A DNA stretch of 11,101 nucleotides from Paracoccaceae bacterium (GTDB lineage Bacteria > Pseudomonadota > Alphaproteobacteria > Rhodobacterales > Rhodobacteraceae): NCBI GenBank assembly GCA_013214715.1, contig JABSSB010000036.1, forward strand, positions 1-11,101, read 5' to 3'. Made by a program: the position numbers and the translations under genes. Positions 1-6,379 of this stretch are shown here, one piece after another (position 1 is the first letter of the stretch; each line of letters begins with the position of its first letter). The notes under the pieces were generated by a model. That model was not told the origin of the DNA, did no database searches, and saw only the letters and a program-made list of their open reading frames with translations.

Positions 1-756
1 CGCCATCGAAACCGTGCTGACCCCCGACCAGATCGCCGAGATCGATCGCCGCATCGGCGCCCCGCAGGCGGTCACGCGTCGCAGAAATATTTCGCCAATC
101 GTTTGAAATACAACAAGAAAATCCATCGAAATTGATTGGTTTCGATTGTACACGATGTCCAGCCGCGCTTTGCGGGCGACACATCTTCGCCGATAGACGT
201 CATCGGCTTCTTCGTGGCTGCCACATTGTGCCATGATCCATGCTTCGTGGGCCTGAAACGCCAGAGTCGCAAGCCCGGTCACTCCTGGTTTTTGGGTCAG
301 AACTGCCGTGTAAAGCTCTGGAAAGGTTTCAGTGTAACGCCTCAACGGAGGTCGTGGCCCGACAAAGCTCATATCGCCGCGCAAAATATTCCAAAGCTGC
401 GGAATTTCATCCATGCGAAACCGGCGCATCCAACGCCCAAGGGGCGTGATTCGCATCTCAACATGAGCCCCGCTTACCGTCAGCCCAGAGGGATCGGGGG
501 CCATAGTCCGGAATTTCCACAACCGAAACGGCTTGCCCTTGCGGCCGATCCGCTCGGACACAAAAAACACAGGCTTGCCATCGCGAAGCAATACTGCACC
601 GGCCAGTCCCACCGCCAGCGGGGCGAGGATGAAGCACAGCAACACGGAAAAGGAAAGGTCCATGACCCGTTTGCCCGGTCGCGGCGGCCTGAGGTGGCAC
701 TTCAACAAGGGTGAACCGCCCAAGAGACCTGGCAACAGCATGTCGGATTTGGGCAT
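1..756 (-). CDS. Bacterial sugar transferase (undecaprenyl-phosphate glycosyl-1-P transferase type), 3' end outside window
   Basis: This is a polyprenyl-phosphate sugar-1-phosphate transferase of the short ExoY/PglC-like type. It would load the first sugar phosphate onto the lipid carrier at the inner membrane. Translating the reverse strand from ATG 756 gives 252 open codons. They include the K-R-V-M-D-L entry motif (about residues 29-34), one membrane helix (about 34-56), a V-S-E-R-I-G-R-K-G-K-P-F block, W-K-F-R-T-M (about 80-85), the family core D-E-I-P-Q-L-W-N-I-L-R-G-D-M-S-F-V-G-P-R-P (about 106-126) and K-P-G-V-T-G-L-A. Homologues end soon after the region reached at about position 75, yet this frame stays open to the window edge, antisense to another coding frame. 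Starts at ATG 786 or ATG 741 are also possible; none has a convincing ribosome site. It is divergent from the export lipoprotein, which fits one polysaccharide locus. Sugar specificity cannot be read from sequence. Confidence 0.85.
   Translation of the reverse strand, partial: MPKSDMLLPGLLGGSPLLKCHLRPPRPGKRVMDLSFSVLLCFILAPLAVGLAGAVLLRDGKPVFFVSERIGRKGKPFRLWKFRTMAPDPSGLTVSGAHVEMRITPLGRWMRRFRMDEIPQLWNILRGDMSFVGPRPPLRRYTETFPELYTAVLTQKPGVTGLATLAFQAHEAWIMAQCGSHEEADDVYRRRCVARKARLDIVYNRNQSISMDFLVVFQTIGEIFLRRVTACGAPMRRSISAIWSGVSTVSMA
2..106 (+). CDS. C-terminal end of an unidentified protein (5' end outside window)
   Basis: An open frame enters from the left edge and stops at TGA 104-106. Its 34 visible residues begin AIETVLTPDQIAEIDRRIGA and end in a basic tail before the stop. 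The composition is natural (amphipathic helix with T-P-D-Q-I-A-E-I-D) and third codon positions are almost all G or C up to about position 82, as expected of coding DNA. The last ten codons are more AT-rich. It overlaps, tail to tail, the open frame of the sugar transferase on the other strand, and the two frames share their wobble positions, so GC3 alone cannot choose between them. I do not recognise the family from so short a tail. Confidence 0.5.
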   Translation, partial: AIETVLTPDQIAEIDRRIGAPQAVTRRRNISPIV

Positions 757-852
757 CACCTGAGGGACTGTTTGATGTCTCGCCATGCTAGAGAGTTGAC
801 CCTTTGACTTGTACTTGTATCGTCCGCTGGGAAAGTGAAGGGGAAAATGCAA
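757..852. promoter_or_regulatory. Divergent intergenic region of the two polysaccharide genes, candidate promoter
   Basis: This short region separates the starts of the sugar transferase (leftward) and the export lipoprotein (rightward), so it must hold both promoters. For the rightward gene, TTGACC at 796-801 followed after 16 bases by TATCGT at 818-823 is a passable sigma-70-like pair, which would start transcription near 830. The same stretch carries short direct repeats: TTGAC at 796-800 and 804-808, and CTTGTA at 808-813 and 814-819. These could be part of an operator. No strong promoter is seen for the leftward gene. Confidence 0.3.
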
Positions 853-2007
853 ATGGGCAAGGCATCCAACATGCCAAAGCGAATACTTATCAGCCATGTA
901 TGCATTTTCAGCGCATTGACCTGCGCGATGCTTGTGACGGCCTGTGGGCGCTTGCCTTCCGGGGGGCCCGTTCGGGAACAAGTCGTCAACCCAAGTGATA
1001 CGGAAACCCGCGATTTCGCAGTCTACGCAGTCACGCGTGGATTTTTGCCAACCGTCGCCACATGGCCTGCCACGGGAAAGCAGGAACGGCTGAACTGGCT
1101 TCCCGCAACACGCGGCGCCAAAACGCAAATCATCCAGCCCGGCGACAAGTTAAGCCTTCGGATCTGGGACAGTTCCGACAATTCGCTGCTGACCTCACCC
1201 GCCGAACGCGATATCCAATTGCAGGATGTCGAAGTCTCAGCGGCCGGCAATGTGTTTATGCCCTATGTGGGGGCGATCAACGTCATTGGGTTGACCCCTG
1301 ACCTTGCGCGCGAAGAATTGCAAGAACGGCTTGAAGCAATCGTGCCTTCGGCTCAGGTTCAGCTTGATCTGACCGAAGGCCCCAATAACTCAGTCGATAT
1401 TGTCAGCGGGGTCAACCGTCCCGGTACATACGTGATGCCGGATCGCGACTATTCCGTGTTGGGTCTTTTGGCGGCGGGCGGTGGTATTTCTGCGGCGCTG
1501 AACAACCCCCAGATCCGACTGATGCGGGATGGCCAGATCTATGGTACCTCGATCGACAGGCTGCTCGATCGGCCACAATTCGATACGCTGTTGCGCGGCG
1601 GAGACCGTGTTTTTGTTGAAGAGGATGAACGCTACTTCCTCTCATTCGGCTCGGCCGGAGAAGAGGATCTTCACATCTTTTCGAAAGATGTGATGACGGC
1701 GATGGATGCGGTCTCTGTGATGGGCGGTATCACCGATGGACGTGCGGACCCCCAAGGATTGCTCATACTGCGCGAGTACCCGGCATCTGCACTGACGGCC
1801 GACGGTCGCCGCGGACCCCAGCATGAACGCGTGGTCTTTACAGTTGACCTGACCCGCGCTGATGGCCTGTTTTCCGCCCGACAGTTTGAGATCAACACCG
1901 AAGATCTTATCATCGCGACTGAAAGCCCGGTGAATGATGTCGTGACCGTCTCTACGATCATCGGTAACTTCTTCGGGGTGTTCAGCCGCGCTGGGATCTC
2001 CTTCTAG
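853..2007 (+). CDS. Polysaccharide biosynthesis/export lipoprotein (Wza-like outer-membrane export family)
   Basis: Outer-membrane polysaccharide export protein, expected to form or contribute to the channel through which polysaccharide leaves the cell. The N-terminus has basic residues, a hydrophobic stretch and a lipobox V-T-A-C, making Cys31 the likely lipidated residue after signal peptidase II cleavage. The Poly_export domain follows from about residue 90 with the hallmark Q-P-G-D (95-98), then L-R-I-W and a G-x-V-F-M-P-Y-V-G block near 142-150. At least one SLBB-type segment follows (G-V-N-R-P-G-T-Y-V near 186-194). A second begins near 275 and reaches the L-I-I-A-T motif near 362-366. 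The 384-residue length suits the family. ATG 853 is chosen because GAAGGGG at 837-843 lies 9 bases upstream; GTG 835, ATG 847 and ATG 871 are alternatives, and 871 would keep the signal peptide. No Wzc-type kinase is present in the window. Confidence 0.88.
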   Translation: MGKASNMPKRILISHVCIFSALTCAMLVTACGRLPSGGPVREQVVNPSDTETRDFAVYAVTRGFLPTVATWPATGKQERLNWLPATRGAKTQIIQPGDKLSLRIWDSSDNSLLTSPAERDIQLQDVEVSAAGNVFMPYVGAINVIGLTPDLAREELQERLEAIVPSAQVQLDLTEGPNNSVDIVSGVNRPGTYVMPDRDYSVLGLLAAGGGISAALNNPQIRLMRDGQIYGTSIDRLLDRPQFDTLLRGGDRVFVEEDERYFLSFGSAGEEDLHIFSKDVMTAMDAVSVMGGITDGRADPQGLLILREYPASALTADGRRGPQHERVVFTVDLTRADGLFSARQFEINTEDLIIATESPVNDVVTVSTIIGNFFGVFSRAGISF

Positions 2008-2018
2008 GAGCCCAGCGC
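1988..2018 (+). terminator. Strong hairpin over the export gene stop codon (possible terminator)
   Basis: GCGCTGGG (1988-1995) pairs perfectly with CCCAGCGC (2011-2018). The stem extends with CTCC (1998-2001) against GGAG (2007-2010), leaving a two-base bulge (AT) and a five-base loop that contains most of the TAG stop codon. This gives 12 paired bases, rich in G and C. No run of T follows (AGCAGTTCC instead), so intrinsic termination is uncertain; it may slow 3' exonuclease decay or end transcription with help. It lies between two convergent transcription units (export gene and fliP), where a terminator is expected. Confidence 0.45.
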
Positions 2019-2130
2019 AGCAGTTCCACAATCCTTTTGAAGTTGACGCATTGCACTCATCATCTGGCAAGCAAAAGGGTCTTGTGAACGGGGCAAAATG
2101 AGCGGCCCGCCGATCAGAGTAGCTGCGCTC

Positions 2131-2865
2131 TTATCCACCATAGCTTCGTACCAGAGCACCGGCCACTAGGCTCCAGCCTTCGGCGACGACGAAAAAGGCC
2201 AGCTTGAATGGCAGAGAGACGACCGCCGGAGGCACCATCATCATCCCCATCGACATCAACACCGCCGCCACGACAAGATCGATCACCAGAAATGGGAGAA
2301 AGATCAGGAACCCGACCTGGAACGCGCGGGCCATTTCTGACAGCAGGAAGCTGGGGATCAACAGGGACAAAGGCGCATCCGGGGTGGCGACAAGCCCGTC
2401 GGTATCCGGGCGCAGGCTGGCAAGCTCGGAAAAGGTGCCCGGATCAACCCGCGCTGCCATAAAGTCGCGAAACGGGGCCATGGTCAGATCAAAGGCCCGT
2501 TCCGGTGAAATCTCTTCTGCCAAAAGCGGGGCAATTCCGGCCTGCCATGCTTGAGTGAATACCGGTTCCATCACGAAATAGGTCAAAAACAATGCAAGGC
2601 TGATGATCAGCATATTGGGCGGCGATTGCTGCAACCCGATGGCCTGACGCAGGATGGCCAGAACAGTGACCAGAAAGGGAAAGCAAGTGACCATGATCAG
2701 GATGGCTGGCGCCAAGCTCAGGACCGTGATCAGCAGGATCAGTTGAATGCTGCGGAGCGAAACGGATCCGCCGTCGAGAAAGGGCAAGGACAGATCCTGC
2801 GCCTGCGCCGGGACGCCCAGCAAGATCAGGGCGGCAACCAGACCAAAGAGGCGAAAAAGAGTCAC
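2131..2865 (-). CDS. fliP: Flagellar type III export gate protein FliP
   Basis: FliP is the main subunit of the FliP5-FliQ4-FliR1 export gate at the centre of the flagellar basal body. The 244-residue protein begins with a cleavable signal sequence (likely cut after A-Q-A, residue 22), as in other FliP proteins. It carries the family block L-R-Q-A-I-G-L-Q-Q-S-P-P-N (about 72-84) followed by L-A-L-F-L-T, and the C-terminal signature P-F-L-V-I-D-L-V-V-A (191-200) with S-M-G-M-M-M-V-P-P. Four hydrophobic membrane segments besides the signal are visible. The start is GTG at 2865, which overlaps the fliN stop as GTGA, so translation is probably coupled to fliN. It is the last gene of the leftward operon; fliQ, fliR and flhB, often linked to fliP, are not in the window. 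Confidence 0.96.
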   Translation of the reverse strand: MTLFRLFGLVAALILLGVPAQAQDLSLPFLDGGSVSLRSIQLILLITVLSLAPAILIMVTCFPFLVTVLAILRQAIGLQQSPPNMLIISLALFLTYFVMEPVFTQAWQAGIAPLLAEEISPERAFDLTMAPFRDFMAARVDPGTFSELASLRPDTDGLVATPDAPLSLLIPSFLLSEMARAFQVGFLIFLPFLVIDLVVAAVLMSMGMMMVPPAVVSLPFKLAFFVVAEGWSLVAGALVRSYGG

Positions 2866-3158
2866 GGGCTATCCGCCCTCGTATCGACAATTTCCGTTAA
2901 ACGCACGGCCAATTGTCCCTTTTTGTCTCCACTAAGTTCCTCCAATTCCCCGCGCGCAATCAGCCGATCACCGATGAAAAGCTCAACAGGGTCTTCAACC
3001 CGTTTGTCGAGCTTGATGACAGCGTTCTCGCCCATTGACATGAGGTCACCGATCTGCGGGCGGGCTTTTCCGACAGATACCGTTACCTCCACCGGGACAG
3101 AGCTGAACGGGTTACTATTGCCGTCAAGGGGCATCATGGCGTCATGCGGATCAGGCAT
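2862..3158 (-). CDS. fliN: Flagellar motor switch / C-ring protein FliN
   Basis: FliN forms the lower part of the C-ring (switch complex) and docks FliH and the export ATPase. The 98-residue protein is mostly one SpoA/FliMN C-terminal domain (about residues 20-92), with P-V-E-V-T-V-S-V-G at its start, I-G-D-L-M then V-I-K-L-D, and P-V-E-L-F-I-G-D-R-L-I-A-R-G-E-L, the typical FliN core. The N-terminal part is short, as in many alphaproteobacteria. GAGG lies six bases before ATG 3158. The start overlaps the end of fliH by 8 bases and the stop overlaps the fliP start by 4, placing it inside a tightly coupled operon. A FliM-type protein is unlikely because of the length. Confidence 0.93.
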   Translation of the reverse strand: MPDPHDAMMPLDGNSNPFSSVPVEVTVSVGKARPQIGDLMSMGENAVIKLDKRVEDPVELFIGDRLIARGELEELSGDKKGQLAVRLTEIVDTRADSP

Positions 3159-3750
3159 TGGAAACCTCGCTAAGTGCTGTGAAAAGATAGTCGTTTATGG
3201 CGTTTTCCGCGGCTGAGATTACAGACGCCGAATCGAGCTCGTAACTGGCTTGTTCGATCTCGATCCGGGCTTCGTCGCGCGCCATTGCAGGGTCTTCGCG
3301 AACATCCAATGGCATCTGGTGATCCCGCGACACCAAAGCCAGAACCGGCTCGCATTGCCCAGGTGACACATGAATGACCACTGGTGTCGTGGCGGTGCCT
3401 TGGATCAGCCGGGTCACTTCATCCGACAAGCGCGGTGCAAGAGTGCGCGCCATGGCACTGGGCAGAATTTCATCAAACAGGCATCGCAAAACCGGTTCCA
3501 TATTGCTGCGCATCTGCGTCAACGCTTCGTGATAGGTAAAGGACAGATCACGCAAACGCATGTCCAACGCATCCGTCAATTCTGCCACGCGCCCGGCCTC
3601 GGCCGCGCTGGCATCTTCCCACCCGGCCGCATAGCCACGTTCAAACGCTTCAAGTTTGGCGTCTTCTTCTTGCAGACTGTCTCCGACATCAAAGCTGTCG
3701 GAAACACTCTCGGGGACCGAAAAATCTTCAAGGCTTGCAAACACACCCAT
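3151..3750 (-). CDS. fliH: FliH-like flagellar export ATPase regulator
   Basis: This is a 199-residue soluble protein with the position and shape of FliH, the FliI-ATPase binding regulator of flagellar export. An acidic N-terminal part (1-30) leads to F-E-R-G-Y-A-A-G-W-E-D-A (about 36-47), which resembles the Y-x-x-G-F-x-x-G-x repeat entrance of FliH/YscL proteins. An extended helical region and a mixed alpha/beta C-terminal domain follow (V-V-I-H-V-S-P-G near 124-131, then an acidic E-I-E-Q-A segment), the FliH C-terminal pattern. FliH diverges strongly and sequence identity alone is thin, so neighbours fliF and fliN add weight. ATG 3750 overlaps the fliF stop as TGATG and has GGGAGG seven bases upstream; GTG 3753 would add one residue. 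Confidence 0.8.
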   Translation of the reverse strand: MGVFASLEDFSVPESVSDSFDVGDSLQEEDAKLEAFERGYAAGWEDASAAEAGRVAELTDALDMRLRDLSFTYHEALTQMRSNMEPVLRCLFDEILPSAMARTLAPRLSDEVTRLIQGTATTPVVIHVSPGQCEPVLALVSRDHQMPLDVREDPAMARDEARIEIEQASYELDSASVISAAENAINDYLFTALSEVSNA

Positions 3751-5372
3751 CACGCCTCCTCCCGGCTTTCTTCCAACCAGTTGCGCAGGATTTCGACGGT
3801 TTCCGTTTGCCGTTCTCCAATCAGATCTTTCAATCTTTCAACCGCATCTTCGCCATAACCCGGGTCGTCACCAAGGGCCGGAACGGCATCCCCGCCCAGG
3901 CCAACTTGCAAAGGCTCAAACTCGCCGGGTTCAATCGGATCGATATCACCCGAAAGCGTTTCGAACGGCTCCGCATCGATCGCTCCAGGCGGTGCAAGAG
4001 GTGGTAGCTCAGCGACGCCTGAGCTTCCCGATGCCAAAACCGGACGCAAAACGAACCGGGCCAACACGCCTGCCGCAACAGCCAGAACGAGGATCTGCAA
4101 TACGGATGTCAAATCCAACGACAAACCCCGCAGCCAGCGTGTGTCTGATCCGGTTCCGACCACCTCTTGGGTCGGGAAGGTCATGGATTTCAGCGTGATC
4201 TGGTCCCCACGCTCTGCATCGAATCCAACGGCAGATGCGACCAGCTCTTCAAGAGCGTTCAACTCCTCTTCCGGGCGTGGTTCAAAACTGGTCTGCCCAT
4301 CACCCATAGTGGTTTGCACACCATTCACCAGAACTGCAACGGTCAGGCGCCGAATATCTCCCGGACTGCGCAGGATTTCGCGTTCGCTCTCTGACACTTC
4401 ATAGTTCACCCGTTCCCGCGTCGAATTCGACGTTGCATTGTTTTGAGCGGCGTTGGCCGCCTCGCCATCCGGAAGGTTCGAGGCCACCGTGACCTCACCA
4501 CCAAGATCTGTCGAATTGTCGGATCGCTCTTCAATGTCGGAGCTGACAGCAACGCGGCCTTCGGGATCAAACCGGCGTTCGCGATAGGATTCGGTTTCAG
4601 TCACCGTTTCCACGCTCACCTCGACAACCGCGTTACCAGGGCCGACTCGCGCTTCGAGCATACGCAGAACCCGCTCGCGCAGCATCTGGGATTTGCCATC
4701 CGCCACCGCGGCAGAATTTTCAACCTCGCTTGATGAAATCAGACTGCCATTGGCGTCGATCACCGTAACATTCTCAGGAGCCAACCCGGCCACGGCAGAG
4801 GCCACCAAAAACCGCACCGCATTGGCCTGCATCGGCGTCAAAGGCATGCCCGAATGGGTGACCGAGACTGAGGCCGACGGTTCGAACCCTGTCCCAAACG
4901 GTCCATTGGACACATTGGCGATATGAACCCTTGCATGGCTAATCTGTGGATTGGCCACGATCGTACGGGCCAGTTCGCCTTCTTTGGCGCGCCAATACGC
5001 AGCATCGAACATCTGGGACGTGGTGCCGAAGCCGGTCAGACTATCCAAAAGCTCATAGCCACGCGTGCCGTTATCGGGCAACCCTTCCCCGGCAAGCGAC
5101 AGACGCAACGCGTCGCGATCGGCTGATGGCACGTAAATCGCGTCGCCGCGAATGTCATACATGACCGAGCGTTGGTCCAACGCGGCCATGACCTCTCCCG
5201 CGGCGGGGCCTTCGAGCCCGGCATATAAAAGGGACATGCCGGGACGTGCCGCAAGGCGCGCCATCACAACAACCGTTACGATCATCAACACCAAACCCAT
5301 GCCAATGGCCAGGCGGCGTCGGTTATCAAGACCGTTCCAGACAGCTTTGATCTGATCCAAGTCATCCTCCAT
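3750..5372 (-). CDS. fliF: Flagellar MS-ring protein FliF
   Basis: FliF builds the MS ring in the inner membrane, the base on which the rotor and export gate are assembled. The 540-residue protein has a first membrane helix at about 21-40 and the YscJ/FliF ring-building domain after it, including S-L-L-Y-A-G-L and a region ending in the V-x-V-I-D-A-N-G-S-L motif. The FliF C-terminal periplasmic domain holds a Ser/Asn-rich loop with T-R-E-R-V-N-Y-E-V. A second helix lies at about 421-438. The acidic cytoplasmic tail ends in an amphipathic helix with V-E-I-L-R-N-W-L, the FliG-binding segment. Start ATG 5372 is chosen because M-E-D-D-L-D-Q-I matches where the protein should begin. ATG 5426 would lie inside the CtrA-like box, and the frame reaching 5630 would run through fliL. 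It is the first gene of the leftward operon. Confidence 0.95.
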   Translation of the reverse strand: MEDDLDQIKAVWNGLDNRRRLAIGMGLVLMIVTVVVMARLAARPGMSLLYAGLEGPAAGEVMAALDQRSVMYDIRGDAIYVPSADRDALRLSLAGEGLPDNGTRGYELLDSLTGFGTTSQMFDAAYWRAKEGELARTIVANPQISHARVHIANVSNGPFGTGFEPSASVSVTHSGMPLTPMQANAVRFLVASAVAGLAPENVTVIDANGSLISSSEVENSAAVADGKSQMLRERVLRMLEARVGPGNAVVEVSVETVTETESYRERRFDPEGRVAVSSDIEERSDNSTDLGGEVTVASNLPDGEAANAAQNNATSNSTRERVNYEVSESEREILRSPGDIRRLTVAVLVNGVQTTMGDGQTSFEPRPEEELNALEELVASAVGFDAERGDQITLKSMTFPTQEVVGTGSDTRWLRGLSLDLTSVLQILVLAVAAGVLARFVLRPVLASGSSGVAELPPLAPPGAIDAEPFETLSGDIDPIEPGEFEPLQVGLGGDAVPALGDDPGYGEDAVERLKDLIGERQTETVEILRNWLEESREEA

Positions 5373-5419
5373 CCCAGGGCGTTTTGCCCGTCGTCGAAGA
5401 GGACATTCTCCGATCTGGC

Positions 5420-5434
5420 TTAACATTCGGTTAG
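5420..5434. promoter_or_regulatory. CtrA-type box (TTAA-N7-TTAG) between fliF and fliL
   Basis: TTAA (5420-5423), seven bases, then TTAG (5431-5434) matches the CtrA consensus TTAA-N7-TTAA in seven of eight fixed positions. It lies in the 107-bp region between divergent fliF and fliL, about 48 bp from the fliF start and 45 bp from the fliL start, so it could serve both promoters. CtrA is a known positive regulator of flagellar genes in Rhodobacterales; its action here is inferred from the site and its place. I found no good sigma-54 or sigma-28 promoter in this interval. Confidence 0.55.
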
Positions 5435-5479
5435 TGCCTGTCGGTGTAGCAAGAGATTGTGCAGTTACAGGGTGCAAGC

Positions 5480-5971
5480 ATGGCCGACGCAGCAACAGAC
5501 ACCATTCACGTCCCCCATAAAAAGGGTGGAAAGGCTTTGATATTAAGCCTTTGCATGGCACTGGTTGGGACGATAGGCGGATTTGCCTTGATCTATTTTG
5601 ACGTGATTCCTTCAGGTATTCTCGGCGCAAAATCCGACTCAGGCGCTTCGGCAGAGATCGTGGATGTATCGGAGTTTGCCTATGTCACCGTCCCACCAAT
5701 CACCTTGACCTTGACCGGAGCGGACGCGTTTCAGCACTTGCGGGTCAGCGCTGAAATCGAAACGACGCCAGAGGCCAAATCCGCCGTCGCGGCGTCCCTG
5801 CCCCGCATTCTCGACGTGTTCAACGGCTATCTGAGAGCGCTCGAATCCGAGGAGCTGACTGCTCCGCATGCCTTGGCCGTCATCCGCCTGCAACTGCTGC
5901 GCCGGGTCCAGACAATCGCTGGAGCCGGGGCCGTCAATGACATTCTGATCACTGAATTTCTGCTGAACTAG
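5480..5971 (+). CDS. fliL: Flagellar basal body-associated protein FliL
   Basis: FliL is a single-pass inner-membrane protein that surrounds the stator and supports its activation and torque. The 163-residue protein has a short basic cytoplasmic start (H-K-K-G-G-K, near 13-18), a membrane helix at about 19-40, a linker, and a periplasmic domain with the family pattern V-P-P-I-T-L-T-L then F-Q-H-L-R-V-S-A-E-I-E. The typical C-terminal end I-L-I-T-E-F-L-L-N closes it. ATG 5480 is chosen because AGGG lies seven bases upstream and MADAATD gives the usual short cytoplasmic start; GTG 5459 would add seven residues. It is the first gene of the rightward operon, whose later genes are all stator-related. 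Confidence 0.93.
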   Translation: MADAATDTIHVPHKKGGKALILSLCMALVGTIGGFALIYFDVIPSGILGAKSDSGASAEIVDVSEFAYVTVPPITLTLTGADAFQHLRVSAEIETTPEAKSAVAASLPRILDVFNGYLRALESEELTAPHALAVIRLQLLRRVQTIAGAGAVNDILITEFLLN

Positions 5972-5980
5972 GAGGCGAAA

Positions 5981-6379
5981 TTGCAATATCTTGCGGACGT
6001 ATTACTGGTGGCCGGTGCGCTGGGCGCAGGGGTCTATTGCTTTGTGCTGGCACGGCGTTTGTCCAGTTTCAACGACCTAGAGAAAGGCGTCGGCGGGGCT
6101 GTTGCCGCACTTTCCGCGCAGGTCGATGAACTTAACCGGACAATGATCACAGCAAAAAAAGCATCGGATGGCTCTGGTGAAGCGTTGGAAGAATTAACCG
6201 ATCGGGCGGAAGCCGTATCGCGCCAGCTCGAACTGATGATGGCCTCCCTGCATGATTTGCAGGACAAACCCACCCCTTACCCTTCAGATCACGTGTCGCA
6301 GCCTGTGGTTGAGGATGCGCCGGCTCAAGACGGGACCATGTTCCACTCCGCGCGCACCGCGCGGCGGGAGACGGCCTGA
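5981..6379 (+). CDS. Small membrane-anchored coiled-coil protein in the stator operon (TTG start)
   Basis: I do not recognise a characterised function. The 132-residue product has one membrane helix near the N-terminus (about 4-25), then a predicted coiled coil (about 36-94: V-A-A-L-S-A-Q-V-D-E-L-N-R..., E-A-L-E-E-L-T-D-R-A-E-A-V-S-R), and a loose Pro- and Asp-rich tail. The start is TTG 5981, supported by a near-perfect GGAGG (5971-5975) five bases upstream; no ATG in frame would keep the membrane helix. It begins nine bases after fliL, and its TGA overlaps the ATG of the next gene by one base. Its position suggests an accessory role in stator or basal-body assembly. A relation to the DUF6468 proteins of alphaproteobacterial flagellar clusters is possible but unverified. 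Confidence 0.8.
   Translation: MQYLADVLLVAGALGAGVYCFVLARRLSSFNDLEKGVGGAVAALSAQVDELNRTMITAKKASDGSGEALEELTDRAEAVSRQLELMMASLHDLQDKPTPYPSDHVSQPVVEDAPAQDGTMFHSARTARRETA

Noticed and set aside
136..714. Rightward 192-codon open frame across 136-714
   Set aside because: It is the antisense shadow of the sugar transferase, whose translation shows all family motifs over the same bases; the rightward product has no recognisable domain.
1642..2070. Leftward 142-codon open frame across the 3' end of the export gene
   Set aside because: It is antisense to a well-supported export lipoprotein, crosses the hairpin, and its product shows no domain pattern.
2551..3216. Rightward 221-codon open frame across fliP/fliN
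   Set aside because: It is antisense to clear FliP and FliN coding sequence; its composition is rich in Gln, Asp and Ser without any motif.
5373..5630. N-terminal extension of FliF up to 5630
   Set aside because: The added 86 residues have no FliF similarity, cover the CtrA-like box and run antisense through the start of fliL; the protein fits the family from ATG 5372.
6048..6062. Sigma-54-like sequence TGGCAC-N5-TTGT
   Set aside because: It lies inside the coding region of the coiled-coil protein, the -12 element has GT instead of the essential GC, and no gene start follows at a sensible distance.
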